This document shows positions 40,323-50,205 of a stretch of 64,000 nt of DNA, piece after piece. The position numbers and the translations under genes are program-made. The notes below the pieces were generated by a model. It was not told where the DNA came from, did not search any database, and worked only from the letters and a program-made list of their open reading frames with translations. Positions within the stretch are counted from its first letter, which is position 1, and every line of letters begins with the position of its first letter. The stretch covers positions 62,001-126,000 of the forward strand of contig NZ_KB849574.1 of assembly GCF_000368625.1 (NCBI RefSeq). Direction: 5' to 3'. The DNA is from Acinetobacter schindleri CIP 107287 (GTDB lineage Bacteria; Pseudomonadota; Gammaproteobacteria; Pseudomonadales; Moraxellaceae).

Positions 40323-40856
40323 ATGCATTTGGGCAAACGTTTAGCAGTAATTGTTTTAACTTGTGGCCTGAGTGCAGGCCTAGTCGGCTGTGGCTTCCAT
40401 CTTAAAGGTAATAATCCAAGCTCAGTACCTGTGGCTTATTCAGTAATGAGTCTGGCTTTACCTGCCAATACCGAGGAACTTCAGGAAAAACTAGCAATTT
40501 ATCTGGGTGCGGCCGGCGTACAATTGTCAAATTCACCAAATGCCTATGTATTGCGTGTACTGGATTATACTCCGCGTCGTTTGGAATTAAACGGTAAACT
40601 GGTAGAAACATTATTACGTCTCAATGTGACTTTCCGTATTGAAGATGCACAAGGTAATCCTGTGACTGAACCGCGTACGATCGTCGCGACCCGCACCTAT
40701 CAATATGATATCGAGACAGTAAATACTGACGACCAGGAACAGGTTTTCCTGAAACAGGTTCTCATTGATGATGTAGCACAACAGATTGCGCGTCAGATAT
40801 CATCAAATCGCCTACCATTGGCAAAACCTGAAACTCCTACTCAACCGGCACAATAA
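40323..40856 (+). CDS. lptE: LPS-assembly lipoprotein LptE
   Basis: Outer-membrane lipoprotein that plugs the LptD barrel and helps deliver lipooligosaccharide to the cell surface. The signal peptide ends in the lipobox LVGC (Cys23), followed by GFHLKG, the conserved start of mature LptE. The 177-residue length and a leuS-lptE-holA order agree. An alpha/beta fold with LDYTPRRLELNGKLVE is visible, and the last 15 residues are Pro/Thr-rich. holA starts 9 nt after the stop, so they are co-transcribed. Confidence 0.93.
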   Translation: MHLGKRLAVIVLTCGLSAGLVGCGFHLKGNNPSSVPVAYSVMSLALPANTEELQEKLAIYLGAAGVQLSNSPNAYVLRVLDYTPRRLELNGKLVETLLRLNVTFRIEDAQGNPVTEPRTIVATRTYQYDIETVNTDDQEQVFLKQVLIDDVAQQIARQISSNRLPLAKPETPTQPAQ

Positions 40857-40865
40857 GACTGAACC

Positions 40866-41852
40866 ATGAAACTTGATTACCTTCAGGCATTAAAACGTGT
40901 CTCCGATGCTCGCGGTGCCTGGGTGTTACATGGTCAGGAACCTCTGCTTGAGCAGAACCTGATGGATGCTTTTCGTGCTAGCTGGCAACAGCGGGAAGTT
41001 GAACGTCAGCGCTATGATGTCAGTTCGGTCAGTGACTGGAAAAATGTCTTTAATGCATTAAATAGTTTGTCTCTGTTTTCGACTCAATTAGCGGTTGAAG
41101 TACATGGCAACATCAAGCCGGATGCTAGTGGCATCAAGCTATTAAAAAGCTATTTGCAGCAGGACAGTGACAATTTATTGCTGATCATCATGCCTAAACA
41201 GGATAGTAGCAGCCTGAAATCCAGCTTTTTCCAGGTCATGGATGCCAATGGCGTCAATGTCTCTCTTACAGCCAATTATCCGCGCGACCGTCAGCAAATT
41301 TTGTCAGTTGAGGCAGAAAAGCTCGGCATTAAGCTTGCCAATGATGCCTGGGCTTGGCTGGAACAACACCATGAGCATAACCTGCTGGCAGCCAAAAATA
41401 GTCTGATGCGTGTCAGTGATACCTTTGCTGAGATCGATGTAATCCAGGTGGATCATCTGTATGCCTGCCTGCAAGATCAGTCGCGTTATAGTACCTATGA
41501 CCTGAGTGATGCCCTGCTAAATGGTAATCTGGCACAATCGATTAAAATTTTTCAGTATTTGATTGCTTCTGGTGAGCCATTGAGCTTAATTCTTTGGAGT
41601 ATCAGCAAGGAAATGCGTTTGTTAATGCAGCTGTTTGAACAGCCACAAAATGCGCTACAGATCGGTATCTGGAAAACCAAAGTTAGCCTATATCAACAGG
41701 CTTTACGTCGACTTAGCCCACAAACCTTTTTAGCTTGGCCGGCCCTGTTATTAAGAATTGATGCTTCTATCAAAGGGTTGGGGCATGAAAACCCTGAACA
41801 TTTGGTGCAGCAAGCCATTGCCAGCATGTGTGGCAAAACTTTATTTCATTAA
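40866..41852 (+). CDS. holA: DNA polymerase III subunit delta
   Basis: Delta subunit of the clamp loader; it opens the beta clamp during loading on DNA. The 328-residue protein begins with MKLDYLQALK and has the AAA+-like fold without a Walker A, as expected for delta. The N-terminal region includes WVLHGQEPLLEQNLMDAFR, and a helical collar domain is at the C-terminus. Sequence alone is only moderately conserved in this family, but the lptE-holA adjacency is diagnostic. About 117 nt separate it from the efflux operon. Confidence 0.93.
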   Translation: MKLDYLQALKRVSDARGAWVLHGQEPLLEQNLMDAFRASWQQREVERQRYDVSSVSDWKNVFNALNSLSLFSTQLAVEVHGNIKPDASGIKLLKSYLQQDSDNLLLIIMPKQDSSSLKSSFFQVMDANGVNVSLTANYPRDRQQILSVEAEKLGIKLANDAWAWLEQHHEHNLLAAKNSLMRVSDTFAEIDVIQVDHLYACLQDQSRYSTYDLSDALLNGNLAQSIKIFQYLIASGEPLSLILWSISKEMRLLMQLFEQPQNALQIGIWKTKVSLYQQALRRLSPQTFLAWPALLLRIDASIKGLGHENPEHLVQQAIASMCGKTLFH

Positions 41853-41875
41853 TAGCTTAATCATCAGATAAATAA

Positions 41876-41893
41876 AATAATAATCATTCTTAT
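41876..41893 (+). promoter_or_regulatory. weak Fur-box-like sequence upstream of macA
   Basis: AATAAT-AATCAT-TCTTAT matches about 13 of 18 positions of the three-hexamer Fur model (GATAAT GATAAT CATTAT), 76 nt upstream of the macA ATG. In an AT-rich spacer this could arise by chance. Confidence 0.25.
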
Positions 41894-41969
41894 TTGTTAA
41901 AAAATTCACGATTTATCCTTAATTCGCTTTTATAATCACTCACATATCTCTGACTTAAATCTGTTCACT

Positions 41970-43343
41970 ATGCCAAAAATAAAACCGTCCAAACTGATCA
42001 TGGCAGTAGTCATTGCCATTGCACTTATAGCCACCGGGTGGTATTTCCTCAAACCTGAAGAACAGCCAACACAATACATTACTGCTGAGGTGACTCAGGG
42101 AGATATTGAAAACTCGGTACTGGCAACAGGTGTACTGGAAGCCACCAAAATGGTCAGCGTCGGTGCGCAGGTTTCTGGTCAGGTGAAAAGAATGTATGTG
42201 CAACTGGGCGATCAGGTTAAACAGGGTCAGTTGATTGCTCAAATTGATTCTGTACGTCAGGAAAATGATTTAAAAACTGCTGAAGCCAGTATTAAAAACC
42301 AGATGGCACAACTTGCTGTACGACAAGCAAATCTGGCCAAAGTTGAAGCAGAATATAACCGTCAGAAAGCCATGTATGCACAGGATGCGACTTCCCGTTC
42401 AGAGCTGGAATCAGCCTTGGCAAGTTATAGGACAGCACAAGCGGACATTACTGCAATTAATGCTCAGATTGAACAGTCACGTTTAACTTTGGCCACTGCA
42501 AAAGAAGATCTGGGTTATACCCAAATCGTGGCACCGATGGATGGTACCATTGTGGCGATTGTGACTGAAGAAGGCCAGACCGTAAACGCAAACCAGAGTG
42601 CACCGACCATTGTGAAGCTGGCAAAACTTGACACCATGACCATCAAAGCCGAGATTTCTGAAGCAGATGTCATGAAAGTTGAAGAAGGTCAAACGGTTTA
42701 TTTCACCACCCTAGGCAACAGTGAAAAGAAAATCTACGCGAAACTACGTCAGGTAGAACCAGCACCAAATTCAATTAATACCGATACCAATACTTCAAGT
42801 TCATCTTCTAGTTCTGCAGTGTATTATAACGCCTTATTCGATGTACCGAATGAAGATGGCAAACTGCGTATTGATATGACGGCGCAAGTCTATATTGTGC
42901 TAGATGAAGCACGAAATGTATTGACCATTCCAGCCGCTGCGATTCAAACCTCTAACCGTCCACAACGTCCAAATCGTGGTGAAGGCACTCAAGAAACACG
43001 TGGCGAGGGTCGTCCACGCAGCGAAGAGTCTGCTGCTCGTGATGAAAGCCGTGCTGACAATGCAAAAGGTGAACGCCCTGCCCGTCTGGAACTTTCTGAT
43101 GTAGAACGTGCTCTGATTGAACAAGGCAAAGCTCAACGTGCCATGGTTCGCGTATTACAAGCGGACGGCACTGCTAAACCGACACCAGTGCTGATCGGTC
43201 TGAATAACCGTGTGACAGCGCAAGTGATTAAAGGTTTGAAACGTGGTGATCAGGTGATCATTGCCGATGGTTCAGACACTTCAAATGACGGTGCTAAACG
43301 AAGCGGTGGTGGTCGTAGTGGCGCCGGCCCAATGAGAATGTAA
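41970..43343 (+). CDS. macA: MacA-type periplasmic adaptor of an ABC efflux pump
   Basis: Membrane-fusion protein bridging MacB to an outer-membrane channel. A signal anchor spans about residues 8-26, followed by barrel-sandwich halves ([38 protein letters not shown]), a helical hairpin (about 95-180) and the beta-barrel domain. At 457 residues it is much longer than E. coli MacA (about 371). The extra length is a serine run at 276-282, a strongly charged insert at about 327-385 ([18 protein letters not shown] and more) and a Gly/Ser/Arg C-terminus. It starts a three-gene operon with macB 2 nt downstream. Confidence 0.9.
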   Translation: MPKIKPSKLIMAVVIAIALIATGWYFLKPEEQPTQYITAEVTQGDIENSVLATGVLEATKMVSVGAQVSGQVKRMYVQLGDQVKQGQLIAQIDSVRQENDLKTAEASIKNQMAQLAVRQANLAKVEAEYNRQKAMYAQDATSRSELESALASYRTAQADITAINAQIEQSRLTLATAKEDLGYTQIVAPMDGTIVAIVTEEGQTVNANQSAPTIVKLAKLDTMTIKAEISEADVMKVEEGQTVYFTTLGNSEKKIYAKLRQVEPAPNSINTDTNTSSSSSSSAVYYNALFDVPNEDGKLRIDMTAQVYIVLDEARNVLTIPAAAIQTSNRPQRPNRGEGTQETRGEGRPRSEESAARDESRADNAKGERPARLELSDVERALIEQGKAQRAMVRVLQADGTAKPTPVLIGLNNRVTAQVIKGLKRGDQVIIADGSDTSNDGAKRSGGGRSGAGPMRM

Positions 43344-43345
43344 AC

Positions 43346-45322
43346 ATGAATCAACAACAACAGCCTCTGTTAGAGGTCAAGAATCTGATTCGTGAATTCC
43401 CTGCGGGTGAAAGTACGGTTCAAATTCTCAAGGGTGTTAACCTCGAAATCTATCCGGGTGAACTGGTTGCCATTGTTGGTCAGTCCGGTTCAGGTAAATC
43501 AACCTTAATGAACATTTTGGGTTGTCTGGATAAGCCCACTGCTGGCAGCTATAAAGTCAAAGGGCGTGAAACCCGTGAGCTGGAAGCGGACGAGCTGGCC
43601 CAGTTACGCCGTGAATACTTCGGCTTTATTTTCCAGCGTTATCATCTTCTTGGTGACTTGAATGCTGCAGGCAACGTTGAAGTGCCTGCCATTTACGCGG
43701 GTGCGGACTCAACTGAACGCCATGAGCGTGCTGTCAAATTGCTGACAGATTTGGGGCTAGGTGAAAAAACCGAAAACCGCCCAAGTCAGCTGTCTGGTGG
43801 TCAGCAGCAGCGTGTTTCAATTGCTCGGGCCTTAATGAATGGTGGTGACGTTATTCTTGCCGATGAACCAACAGGGGCATTGGACAAGAATAGCGGTATT
43901 GAGGTAATGCGCATTTTGCGCGAGCTGAATGCCAAAGGTCATACCATTATTCTGGTTACACATGATCATAATGTGGCCAAGAATGCGACCCGTATTATTG
44001 AGATTTCAGACGGTAATATTATTTCTGATCAGCAGAATGTACCTGAAGTCGATGATGGTTTTACAAAGCAAACGCTAGAACGCAGTGAACAGAAGAAAAT
44101 CTCCAGCTGGCGTTCAGCGGTAGATCGTCTTGGTGAAGCATTCCGTATGGCGCTACTCGCCATGAATGCCCACCGCATGCGAACCTTTCTGACCATGCTT
44201 GGGATTATTATCGGGATTGCCTCCGTGGTTTCCGTGGTTGCGCTGGGTAACGGCTCGCAAAAACAGATTCTGGAAAATATTAGCAGTCTCGGGACCAACA
44301 CCATTACTGTATTCCAGGGCCGCGGCTTCGGGGATAATTCACGGTCCTCGCAAGCCAAAACCCTGATTCCTGCGGATGCAGATGCTCTGGCAGAACAGCC
44401 GTATGTTGATGGTGTCAGTCCATCGGTCAACAGCAGTGTCACTGGACGGTATAAAGAGATTGAAGCTTCAACCACCGTCAACGGCGTCAGTGAAGACTTC
44501 TTCTATGTCAGAGGCATGACTTTTAAGTCCGGTCAGCCTTTTGATAAGGAAAGTGTGACTGAACAGGCTCAAGATGTGGTCATTGATACCAATACCCAAA
44601 ACACTTTCTTCAAAGATGGTACCAATCCGGTTGGACAGGTGATTTTGCTGGGTAGTGTACCAACCCGAGTGATTGGAGTCATTGATGCGCAAAAAGGCAT
44701 GATGGGCAACAATGATACGCTGAATGTATACCTGCCTTATTCAACTGTCATGAGCCGTATGCTGGGACAGTCAAATGTGCGTCAGATCATTGTACGTATT
44801 AAAGATGAGTACCCAAGTGCCGCGGCTGAAAATGCGATCCTGAACTTACTGGTACAGCGCCACGGTGCGCAGGATGTATTCACCCAGAATGCGGACAGTA
44901 TTCGTGAAACCATTCAGCAGACAACCCAGACTATGACCTTGCTGATTTCTGCAATTGCAGTCATTTCTCTGGTCGTAGGTGGTATTGGCGTGATGAACAT
45001 CATGCTGGTGTCAGTAACAGAACGTACCCAGGAGATTGGGGTACGTATGGCGGTCGGCGCCCGTCAAAGTGACATCCTGCAACAGTTCCTGATTGAAGCG
45101 GTACTGGTGTGTATCCTAGGCGGTATTTTGGGTGTGTTGCTATCCCTCGGTATTGGTCAACTCATTACCCATTTTGCTGGAGGTACTTTCCAGATGGCAT
45201 ATTCGACCACTTCAATTGTGGCAGCCTTTGTCTGCTCTAGCCTGATCGGTATTGTGTTCGGCTTTATCCCGGCGCGTAATGCAGCACGACTGAATCCTGT
45301 CGATGCCCTCTCTCGAGAATAA
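43346..45322 (+). CDS. macB: MacB-type ABC transporter (ATPase-permease fusion)
   Basis: Homodimeric ABC exporter driving efflux of macrolides, lipopeptides, siderophores or other periplasmic substrates through a TolC-like channel. The 658 residues comprise an N-terminal nucleotide-binding domain with Walker [10 protein letters not shown] (about 46-54), signature LSGGQQQR, and Walker [14 protein letters not shown] FtsX-type membrane domain follows: one helix near 285-305, a large periplasmic domain, then three C-terminal helices ([18 protein letters not shown] region onward). It is 2 nt downstream of macA and its last codons precede the outer-membrane factor gene by 10 nt. Confidence 0.95.
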   Translation: MNQQQQPLLEVKNLIREFPAGESTVQILKGVNLEIYPGELVAIVGQSGSGKSTLMNILGCLDKPTAGSYKVKGRETRELEADELAQLRREYFGFIFQRYHLLGDLNAAGNVEVPAIYAGADSTERHERAVKLLTDLGLGEKTENRPSQLSGGQQQRVSIARALMNGGDVILADEPTGALDKNSGIEVMRILRELNAKGHTIILVTHDHNVAKNATRIIEISDGNIISDQQNVPEVDDGFTKQTLERSEQKKISSWRSAVDRLGEAFRMALLAMNAHRMRTFLTMLGIIIGIASVVSVVALGNGSQKQILENISSLGTNTITVFQGRGFGDNSRSSQAKTLIPADADALAEQPYVDGVSPSVNSSVTGRYKEIEASTTVNGVSEDFFYVRGMTFKSGQPFDKESVTEQAQDVVIDTNTQNTFFKDGTNPVGQVILLGSVPTRVIGVIDAQKGMMGNNDTLNVYLPYSTVMSRMLGQSNVRQIIVRIKDEYPSAAAENAILNLLVQRHGAQDVFTQNADSIRETIQQTTQTMTLLISAIAVISLVVGGIGVMNIMLVSVTERTQEIGVRMAVGARQSDILQQFLIEAVLVCILGGILGVLLSLGIGQLITHFAGGTFQMAYSTTSIVAAFVCSSLIGIVFGFIPARNAARLNPVDALSRE

Positions 45323-45332
45323 GGAATCTGAT

Positions 45333-46751
45333 ATGCAAATGAATTTAACCAAACTTGCCAGTGCCCTGCTCCTCGGGAGTTCACTGGTGGGATGCGCAGC
45401 TGTGGTAAAAACACCCTATGAACAGCCAAGTATAGCTGTGCCTGGCAGTTTTCAGAATAATACTGCGCTAAGTAAGCAGATTTATGATGACGTCCTGGCT
45501 GATCAGTGGTGGACCTTATTTAGAGACCCACAGCTAAATACGCTTGTCGAGGATGTATTATCACGCAATAGCAACCTTGCAGTAGCCGGGATTAATCTGC
45601 AACAGGCACGTATTCAGGCCAGACAAACACAAAGCCAGCAAGGTATACGCATTGGTGATGCACGTGTTTCAACTGGTCGTCAGTTTAGTCTGGATGGTGA
45701 CGGCGACCGTTCTACTGGGATTTCACTAGGTTATCCTGGTCTTAGTTATGAGCTGGATCTATTTGGCAAGCTTGCCAATCAGACTGAAGCAGCCCGTTGG
45801 GAAGCTCGTGCTACTGAACAAGACTTGCAGGCAACGGCGCAAAGCCTGATTGGAACGACTGCACAGCTTTACTGGCAATTGGCTTATTTAAATGAGCGCT
45901 ATAGTGTCGTACAGCAGAACCTGGCAACGGCCCAGAAGACTTATGACCTGGTACGGGTACAGTATCGTGCTGGTGCAGTTTCCGGACTAGATCTGACCCA
46001 GGCTGAACAGGCAATCCAGAGCCAGCAAGCTACTTTAAGTCAGATCGAGCAACAACGCGTTGAAACACGTACCGCACTTGCAGTCCTTATGAATATGCCG
46101 GTGCAGCAGCTTTCTATTCAGGAACCACAACGCCTGCCGAATATTGCCTTGCCTGCGATTGCAGCGGGTTTGCCTGCAAGTCTGCTGTCACGTCGTCCAG
46201 ACTTAAATGCTGCTGAATTGCGTTTACGTAAAGCGCTCGCCAATAAAGATGCTAACAAGGCCAGCTATTATCCATCAATTAGTCTGACCGGTAGCTTAAG
46301 TACGGGTATTGGTACCAGCACGTCTTTGTCAGATGCGCTAAAAAATCCGGTTGCAACATTGGGTGCAGGTCTCACCTTGCCCTTCCTGCAATGGAATGAC
46401 ATGAAGCGTGATCTACAAGTGAATGAACTGGAATATGAAAAAGCAATTCTGCAATATCGCCAAACCATTTATGAAGCTTTTGCCGATGTAGAAAATGCCC
46501 TGTCAAATCGTACTGAGCTGACGAAACAGGTCGAGCTACAGCGTCGCAATGTCGAGCTGGCAGAGAAAACAGAACGTTTGACTGAAGTGCGTTATCGTAA
46601 TGGTGCAGTTGCCTTGAAGAACTTACTTGATGCGCAGGAAACCACACGTAATGCGCGCCTCAGTCTGGTACAAACGCGTCAAAATCAATACAACGCTTAT
46701 GTCACTTTGCTGCAGGCGCTGGGTGGTAGTCCAATCAAGCAATTACCATAA
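45333..46751 (+). CDS. TolC/NodT-family outer-membrane efflux lipoprotein
   Basis: Outer-membrane channel completing the MacAB pump. The lipobox LVGC gives Cys21, then two outer-membrane efflux (OEP) repeats with long coiled helices (for example LQQARIQARQTQSQQG and YRAGAVSGLDLTQAEQAIQ). The 472 residues match NodT/OprM-type factors. ATG 45333 is chosen because AAGGA is 7 nt upstream and it starts directly at the signal peptide; a frame open from 45303 would overlap macB by 20 nt without a ribosome site. The dedicated channel in the operon resembles PvdRT-OpmQ of Pseudomonas in layout. Confidence 0.92.
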   Translation: MQMNLTKLASALLLGSSLVGCAAVVKTPYEQPSIAVPGSFQNNTALSKQIYDDVLADQWWTLFRDPQLNTLVEDVLSRNSNLAVAGINLQQARIQARQTQSQQGIRIGDARVSTGRQFSLDGDGDRSTGISLGYPGLSYELDLFGKLANQTEAARWEARATEQDLQATAQSLIGTTAQLYWQLAYLNERYSVVQQNLATAQKTYDLVRVQYRAGAVSGLDLTQAEQAIQSQQATLSQIEQQRVETRTALAVLMNMPVQQLSIQEPQRLPNIALPAIAAGLPASLLSRRPDLNAAELRLRKALANKDANKASYYPSISLTGSLSTGIGTSTSLSDALKNPVATLGAGLTLPFLQWNDMKRDLQVNELEYEKAILQYRQTIYEAFADVENALSNRTELTKQVELQRRNVELAEKTERLTEVRYRNGAVALKNLLDAQETTRNARLSLVQTRQNQYNAYVTLLQALGGSPIKQLP

Positions 46752-46762
46752 TATCTTCAAAT

Positions 46763-46792
46763 AAAAAACCGCTGCCGAGGCAGCGGTTTTTT
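46763..46792. terminator. bidirectional intrinsic terminator
   Basis: AAAAACCGCTGCC-GAG-GCAGCGGTTTTTT, an almost perfect stem flanked by A and T runs, between the efflux operon and the convergent Sel1-repeat gene whose stop it touches. Confidence 0.9.
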
Positions 46793-48623
46793 ATGCCAGT
46801 CTGTTTTTCATTTGCAGATAGGCATTTAAATTATTGAGCTGCTCCTGCGAAGCCGCATGTCCTAGCAAGCTTCCCTTCTCTAGCCATGCTCGGGCAAGCG
46901 TTACATCACGATCTACGCCAATACCCTTGGTGTATACACGTCCCAGATGACCATAAGCGTCAGCATTTACCTGTGCAGCAGCTTTATGATAGAACTGGAT
47001 CGCTTGATCTATATTAGCTTCAACACCAATACCGTGTTCCATCACTTCCCCGAGTGCATTCAAGGCCATGGCATTCTGCTGGGCAGCTGCCTGCTTTAAA
47101 TAATTCAGACCTAAAGCAATCTCCTGCTCTATGCCTTCACCTTTAAGATAATTCATACCGAGCTGTGCTTGTGCGTGTGCATGACCGAACTGGGCCGCTT
47201 GATGCAAATAGCGTTTGGCTTGATCTTCGTCAATAGTAAATACCGGATATTGACCTGACAGTGCCTGATACAAATACCAGGCGGCATCAGCCGAACCTTT
47301 GCTTACGGCCTGATTCAGATATTGAATGGCCTTGTCACGGTTAGGCAATGGATACTCGGGCAGGCTATAGAAACGTCCAACGATATAAATTAGATCAGCT
47401 TCAGATTGTGTATTAATATTCCAGTGCTGCTGCGCGATCTGCTGAATAATTTGCGTAGCTTTAGCGGTATCTTTAACTGTACCGATGCCATGTAGATAGC
47501 ACAGTGCGAGACCCATCTGGCTATAGAAATAATCTGGATCAATCTTGGCAGCAGCCTGATACAGGCTAAACGCTTTTTCAGGCTCATTTGCGACCAGATA
47601 AGACTCATAATATAACGCTGCAATCATGCACAATGCTTGAGGAAACTGAGTATTCGCAGCCTCACTCCAATAGCGAAAAGCCATGGTTTCATTCTTATCG
47701 ACAAACCAGCCATGAAAATAGGCTAGACCAAGTAAAGTTTTGGCTTGAACATCTTTATGCTCATAAGACAGCTGTTGCAAATGCTGCAAGATCCGCTGTC
47801 GCTGATCAGCATCAATCGTACCTAGTAATACACCAGCATAATATTCATACAAACCATTCTGATCGCCCAAATTAACGCTTTGTTTAATGAAGCGTAAGGC
47901 TTTTGACCGATCCTGTGGTAATAGCTCACCGCTTGCATACAGTTGTGCAATCTGTTGGGTTGCTTCGAGATGATCTTGCTGCGCGGCCAGAAACAGATAA
48001 TGGATTCCCAAGCTTAAATCTTGGGTAGTACCCTCTGCCAAATAATATTGTGCCAACTGGTACTGTGAACCAGAGTGTCCCTGATCTGCATTCTGAATCA
48101 GCAGTTGTAGACGATGCTGTTCTGCCGCATCCTGAGTGGGTTCGGACAATTCGGTGATTCGATATTGGGCTTCCAGATTACCTCGTGCCACGGCATGACG
48201 ATACCAATACAGTGCTTTTTCGCGATCTCGATGCTGATAGTGATCATCTTCAAAGACCTGACCCAAATGGTAAGCAGCTTCATCACTGCCAAGACGGAAT
48301 GCATTTTCAAACAGATTAATCGCATTTTCGGTACTTGGCGGACGCCCCAAACCTTTGAGTTCCATCAGCCCCATACCAACATAGGCCTGAGGGATTTCCT
48401 GCTGCTGAGCCAGATCCTGATAGATCTGATAGGCACGCTCATAATTCGACTGCTGTCCTTCAGTACTGAGACGAGCCGCGTGCTTGAGCTGAGCCTCAAT
48501 CTGTTCAATCCATAGGTCATGTTGCACTGCCCTGGCTTGATCTCGTGTTACCGGGTCAGGACGCTTCCACATCCAGATCCCTAACGCCACGATTCCCAAA
48601 ATCAGCACCAGTAAGAACCACAT
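46791..48623 (-). CDS. membrane-anchored Sel1-like repeat protein
   Basis: Protein of 610 residues with one N-terminal transmembrane helix (about residues 2-18, FLLVLILGIVALGIW) and a long solenoid of Sel1-like TPR repeats. Units such as A..YLGQVFED, AQLGMNYLKGEGIEQ, LNALGEVMEHGIGVE and YGHLGRVYTKGIGVD recur about every 36 residues. Sel1 proteins act as scaffolds in signalling, envelope stress or secretion; no partner is apparent here. The gene is monocistronic and reads to a shared terminator. The solenoid probably faces the periplasm if the helix is a signal anchor, but orientation is uncertain. Confidence 0.85.
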   Translation of the reverse strand: MWFLLVLILGIVALGIWMWKRPDPVTRDQARAVQHDLWIEQIEAQLKHAARLSTEGQQSNYERAYQIYQDLAQQQEIPQAYVGMGLMELKGLGRPPSTENAINLFENAFRLGSDEAAYHLGQVFEDDHYQHRDREKALYWYRHAVARGNLEAQYRITELSEPTQDAAEQHRLQLLIQNADQGHSGSQYQLAQYYLAEGTTQDLSLGIHYLFLAAQQDHLEATQQIAQLYASGELLPQDRSKALRFIKQSVNLGDQNGLYEYYAGVLLGTIDADQRQRILQHLQQLSYEHKDVQAKTLLGLAYFHGWFVDKNETMAFRYWSEAANTQFPQALCMIAALYYESYLVANEPEKAFSLYQAAAKIDPDYFYSQMGLALCYLHGIGTVKDTAKATQIIQQIAQQHWNINTQSEADLIYIVGRFYSLPEYPLPNRDKAIQYLNQAVSKGSADAAWYLYQALSGQYPVFTIDEDQAKRYLHQAAQFGHAHAQAQLGMNYLKGEGIEQEIALGLNYLKQAAAQQNAMALNALGEVMEHGIGVEANIDQAIQFYHKAAAQVNADAYGHLGRVYTKGIGVDRDVTLARAWLEKGSLLGHAASQEQLNNLNAYLQMKNRLA

Positions 48624-48684
48624 AGCTGCTCCCTGATATTGTTTTTTGTTATATGAATATAGTTTTCATTCTAAACGCAGGCAC

Positions 48685-48713
48685 AAAAAAAGCACAGTAA
48701 CTGTACTTTTTTA
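48685..48713 (-). terminator. intrinsic terminator of tcdA
   Basis: On the minus strand GTACAG-TTA-CTGTGC followed by seven T residues, about 10 nt after the tcdA stop; a short stem with one G-T pair. Confidence 0.6.
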
Positions 48714-48722
48714 TTTTGTATA

Positions 48723-49493
48723 TCAGGCTTTTGCTCGCTTCATATCCAACTTTTTCAACACTTCTGATACTGCAACCATGGCAAAACTGGAAGTCACCAC
48801 TACCGCCGAACCATAGCCACCACAGCGTAAACCCGCGCTTGGACAGACGTCGGCATTGGAGAATGGATTATCGATTGAATAAACACAGGTAATGCCGAAT
48901 TTCTCTTTTGGTTTTTTACAGATGCCTTTAGCACGTAATTGCGCACGTAATTTTGCCAGCATCGGGTCCTGTTCAGTTTTGGATAAATCAGCCACCCGGA
49001 TTTTTAATGGGTCCAGTTTACCGCCTGCTCCACCCGAGACAATCAGAGGAATCTTGTTGAAACGGCAATGCAGCATCAAAGCAAATTTAGCTTTTACATC
49101 ATCAATACAGTCCAGAATAATGTCAGGTTTTCCCGCTAGGATTTCTTTGACATTTTCAGGCGTGAGATAGTCATCAATCAAGTTTACTTTAATACGTGGG
49201 TTAATCGCACGGCAGCGTTCTGCCATGATTTCAATCTTTTCACGGCCTAAGGTGGTCGTCATCGCGGGTAACTGGCGATTGATATTCGATGCAGCCACTA
49301 CATCCATATCAACAAGAGTCAGTTCACCGATTCCGCTACGTGCCAGTGCTTCAACTGCCCATGAACCGACACCGCCAATTCCAATCACCATCACATGACT
49401 GTTTTCATAATGATTAAAGCTGTCATCGCCATAAATTTTGGCTACACCGGCAAAGCGGCGGTCATATTCATCATCTTGAAGCAGATCAGTCAT
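48723..49493 (-). CDS. tcdA: tRNA threonylcarbamoyladenosine dehydratase
   Basis: E1-like enzyme that cyclises t6A37 of tRNAs to ct6A using ATP. The 256-residue protein has the nucleotide motif GIGGVGSWAVEALARSG (about residues 38-54), DMDVVAASNINRQLPA (the NINRQ region that positions ATP), LDCIDDVKAKF and the C-terminal VYSIDNPF..CPSAGLRCGGYGS. This matches TcdA/CsdL rather than ThiF or MoeB, which have a zinc-binding CxxC tail. It stands alone between the Sel1 gene and a repeat-bearing intergenic region. Confidence 0.95.
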   Translation of the reverse strand: MTDLLQDDEYDRRFAGVAKIYGDDSFNHYENSHVMVIGIGGVGSWAVEALARSGIGELTLVDMDVVAASNINRQLPAMTTTLGREKIEIMAERCRAINPRIKVNLIDDYLTPENVKEILAGKPDIILDCIDDVKAKFALMLHCRFNKIPLIVSGGAGGKLDPLKIRVADLSKTEQDPMLAKLRAQLRAKGICKKPKEKFGITCVYSIDNPFSNADVCPSAGLRCGGYGSAVVVTSSFAMVAVSEVLKKLDMKRAKA

Positions 49494-49921
49494 AGGTCAT
49501 CAATAGCAAGAAAAACATCGGGGGCATTTTAGCAAATTCGCAGCCGGTTGACTGCCACTAAAATTCAGACACAAAATCAGTCAAAAAACTATTCTTTAAC
49601 CATCCATAAAAAGCTTAAAATCGATCAAATTCTATTCGCCATTAAAATCATCACAATAGATCTTTTTCAAAAATCAAAAAATGATCGTTATATTCATATT
49701 TAAATAGATATTGAAAGTTTCTTCTCCCTCTAGAATGAGAAGTATTACTTCGCAAGAGGAGAAGGGAGATTTCTTAGATATAACCTTTTCCTTGCGCAGT
49801 AGTGCTATTCATCTCCTACAAAGAGGAGAATTTCATTTTAATGATTAAAAAATGATTTATGAAAGAAGCCTAATAACCAGAATATTTTAATCCTTCTCAG
49901 CTTATAGGGAGTCAGGTCAGT
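49494..49921. other. intergenic region with degenerate REP-like hairpins
   Basis: About 430 bp separating tcdA from a small membrane-protein gene. 49560-49720 is AT-rich without features. 49730-49825 contains inverted-repeat words related to the element at 40.1 kb, listed separately. 49860-49921 carries the leader of the next gene. No other gene is supported. Confidence 0.5.
49731..49826. repeat. degenerate REP-like elements
   Basis: CTTCTCCCTCTAGAATGAGA (from 49731) ends in AG and folds CTTCTC against GAGAAG. AGAGGAGAAGGGAG follows, and farther right TCTCCT-ACAAAG-AGGAGA forms a second small hairpin. The words resemble the TTCTCCC and GGGAGAAGGGA arms of the REPIN-like unit at 40.1 kb, suggesting a decayed copy. 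Confidence 0.45.
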
Positions 49922-50170
49922 ATGCTATTTAACGCTCTTTATGCACTCATGGTTGTTCTGTTCCTGCTTTATCTTTATGGCTTAGTTTTCAAAAAGCAGA
50001 AAAATTATTATATCAGTATCATGATTCGCTTACTGACTTTGGGATTATTTGCTTTAATTGTCTTTGATCAACATGAAACCCAGATCCATCTTGCTTTGGT
50101 CCTGCTCACCTGGGTACTGTTTGAAAGCAGCGACAATTTTTATAATAAAAGACTCTCTTCAAGTAAATAA
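49922..50170 (+). CDS. small hypothetical membrane protein
   Basis: 82-residue protein with about three hydrophobic helices: residues 5-25 (ALYALMVVLFLLYLYGLV), 35-50 (MIRLLTLGLFALIVF) and 57-70 (ALVLLTWVLFESS). Short charged loops (KKQKNYY, DQHETQ) separate them. I do not recognise the family. A possible ribosome site (AGGGAG) precedes the ATG, and a clean terminator follows, which supports a real expressed gene. Its neighbours, orn and tcdA, give no functional hint. Confidence 0.6.
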   Translation: MLFNALYALMVVLFLLYLYGLVFKKQKNYYISIMIRLLTLGLFALIVFDQHETQIHLALVLLTWVLFESSDNFYNKRLSSSK

Positions 50171-50195
50171 AAAAGAGGCTTTACGCCTCTTTTTC
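50168..50195. terminator. bidirectional intrinsic terminator
   Basis: AAAAAAGAGGC-TTTAC-GCCTCTTTTT between the small membrane-protein gene and convergent orn. Confidence 0.87.
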
Positions 50196-50205
50196 AATGT
50201 CCGGA

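Noticed and set aside
44029..44481. A 150-residue minus-strand frame inside macB
   Set aside because: It is a shadow of the ABC transporter gene; Ser/Arg-rich composition is typical of such antisense frames.
45303..45332. Longer N-terminus for the outer-membrane efflux gene overlapping macB
   Set aside because: It lacks a ribosome site and would push the lipoprotein signal peptide 10 residues inward.
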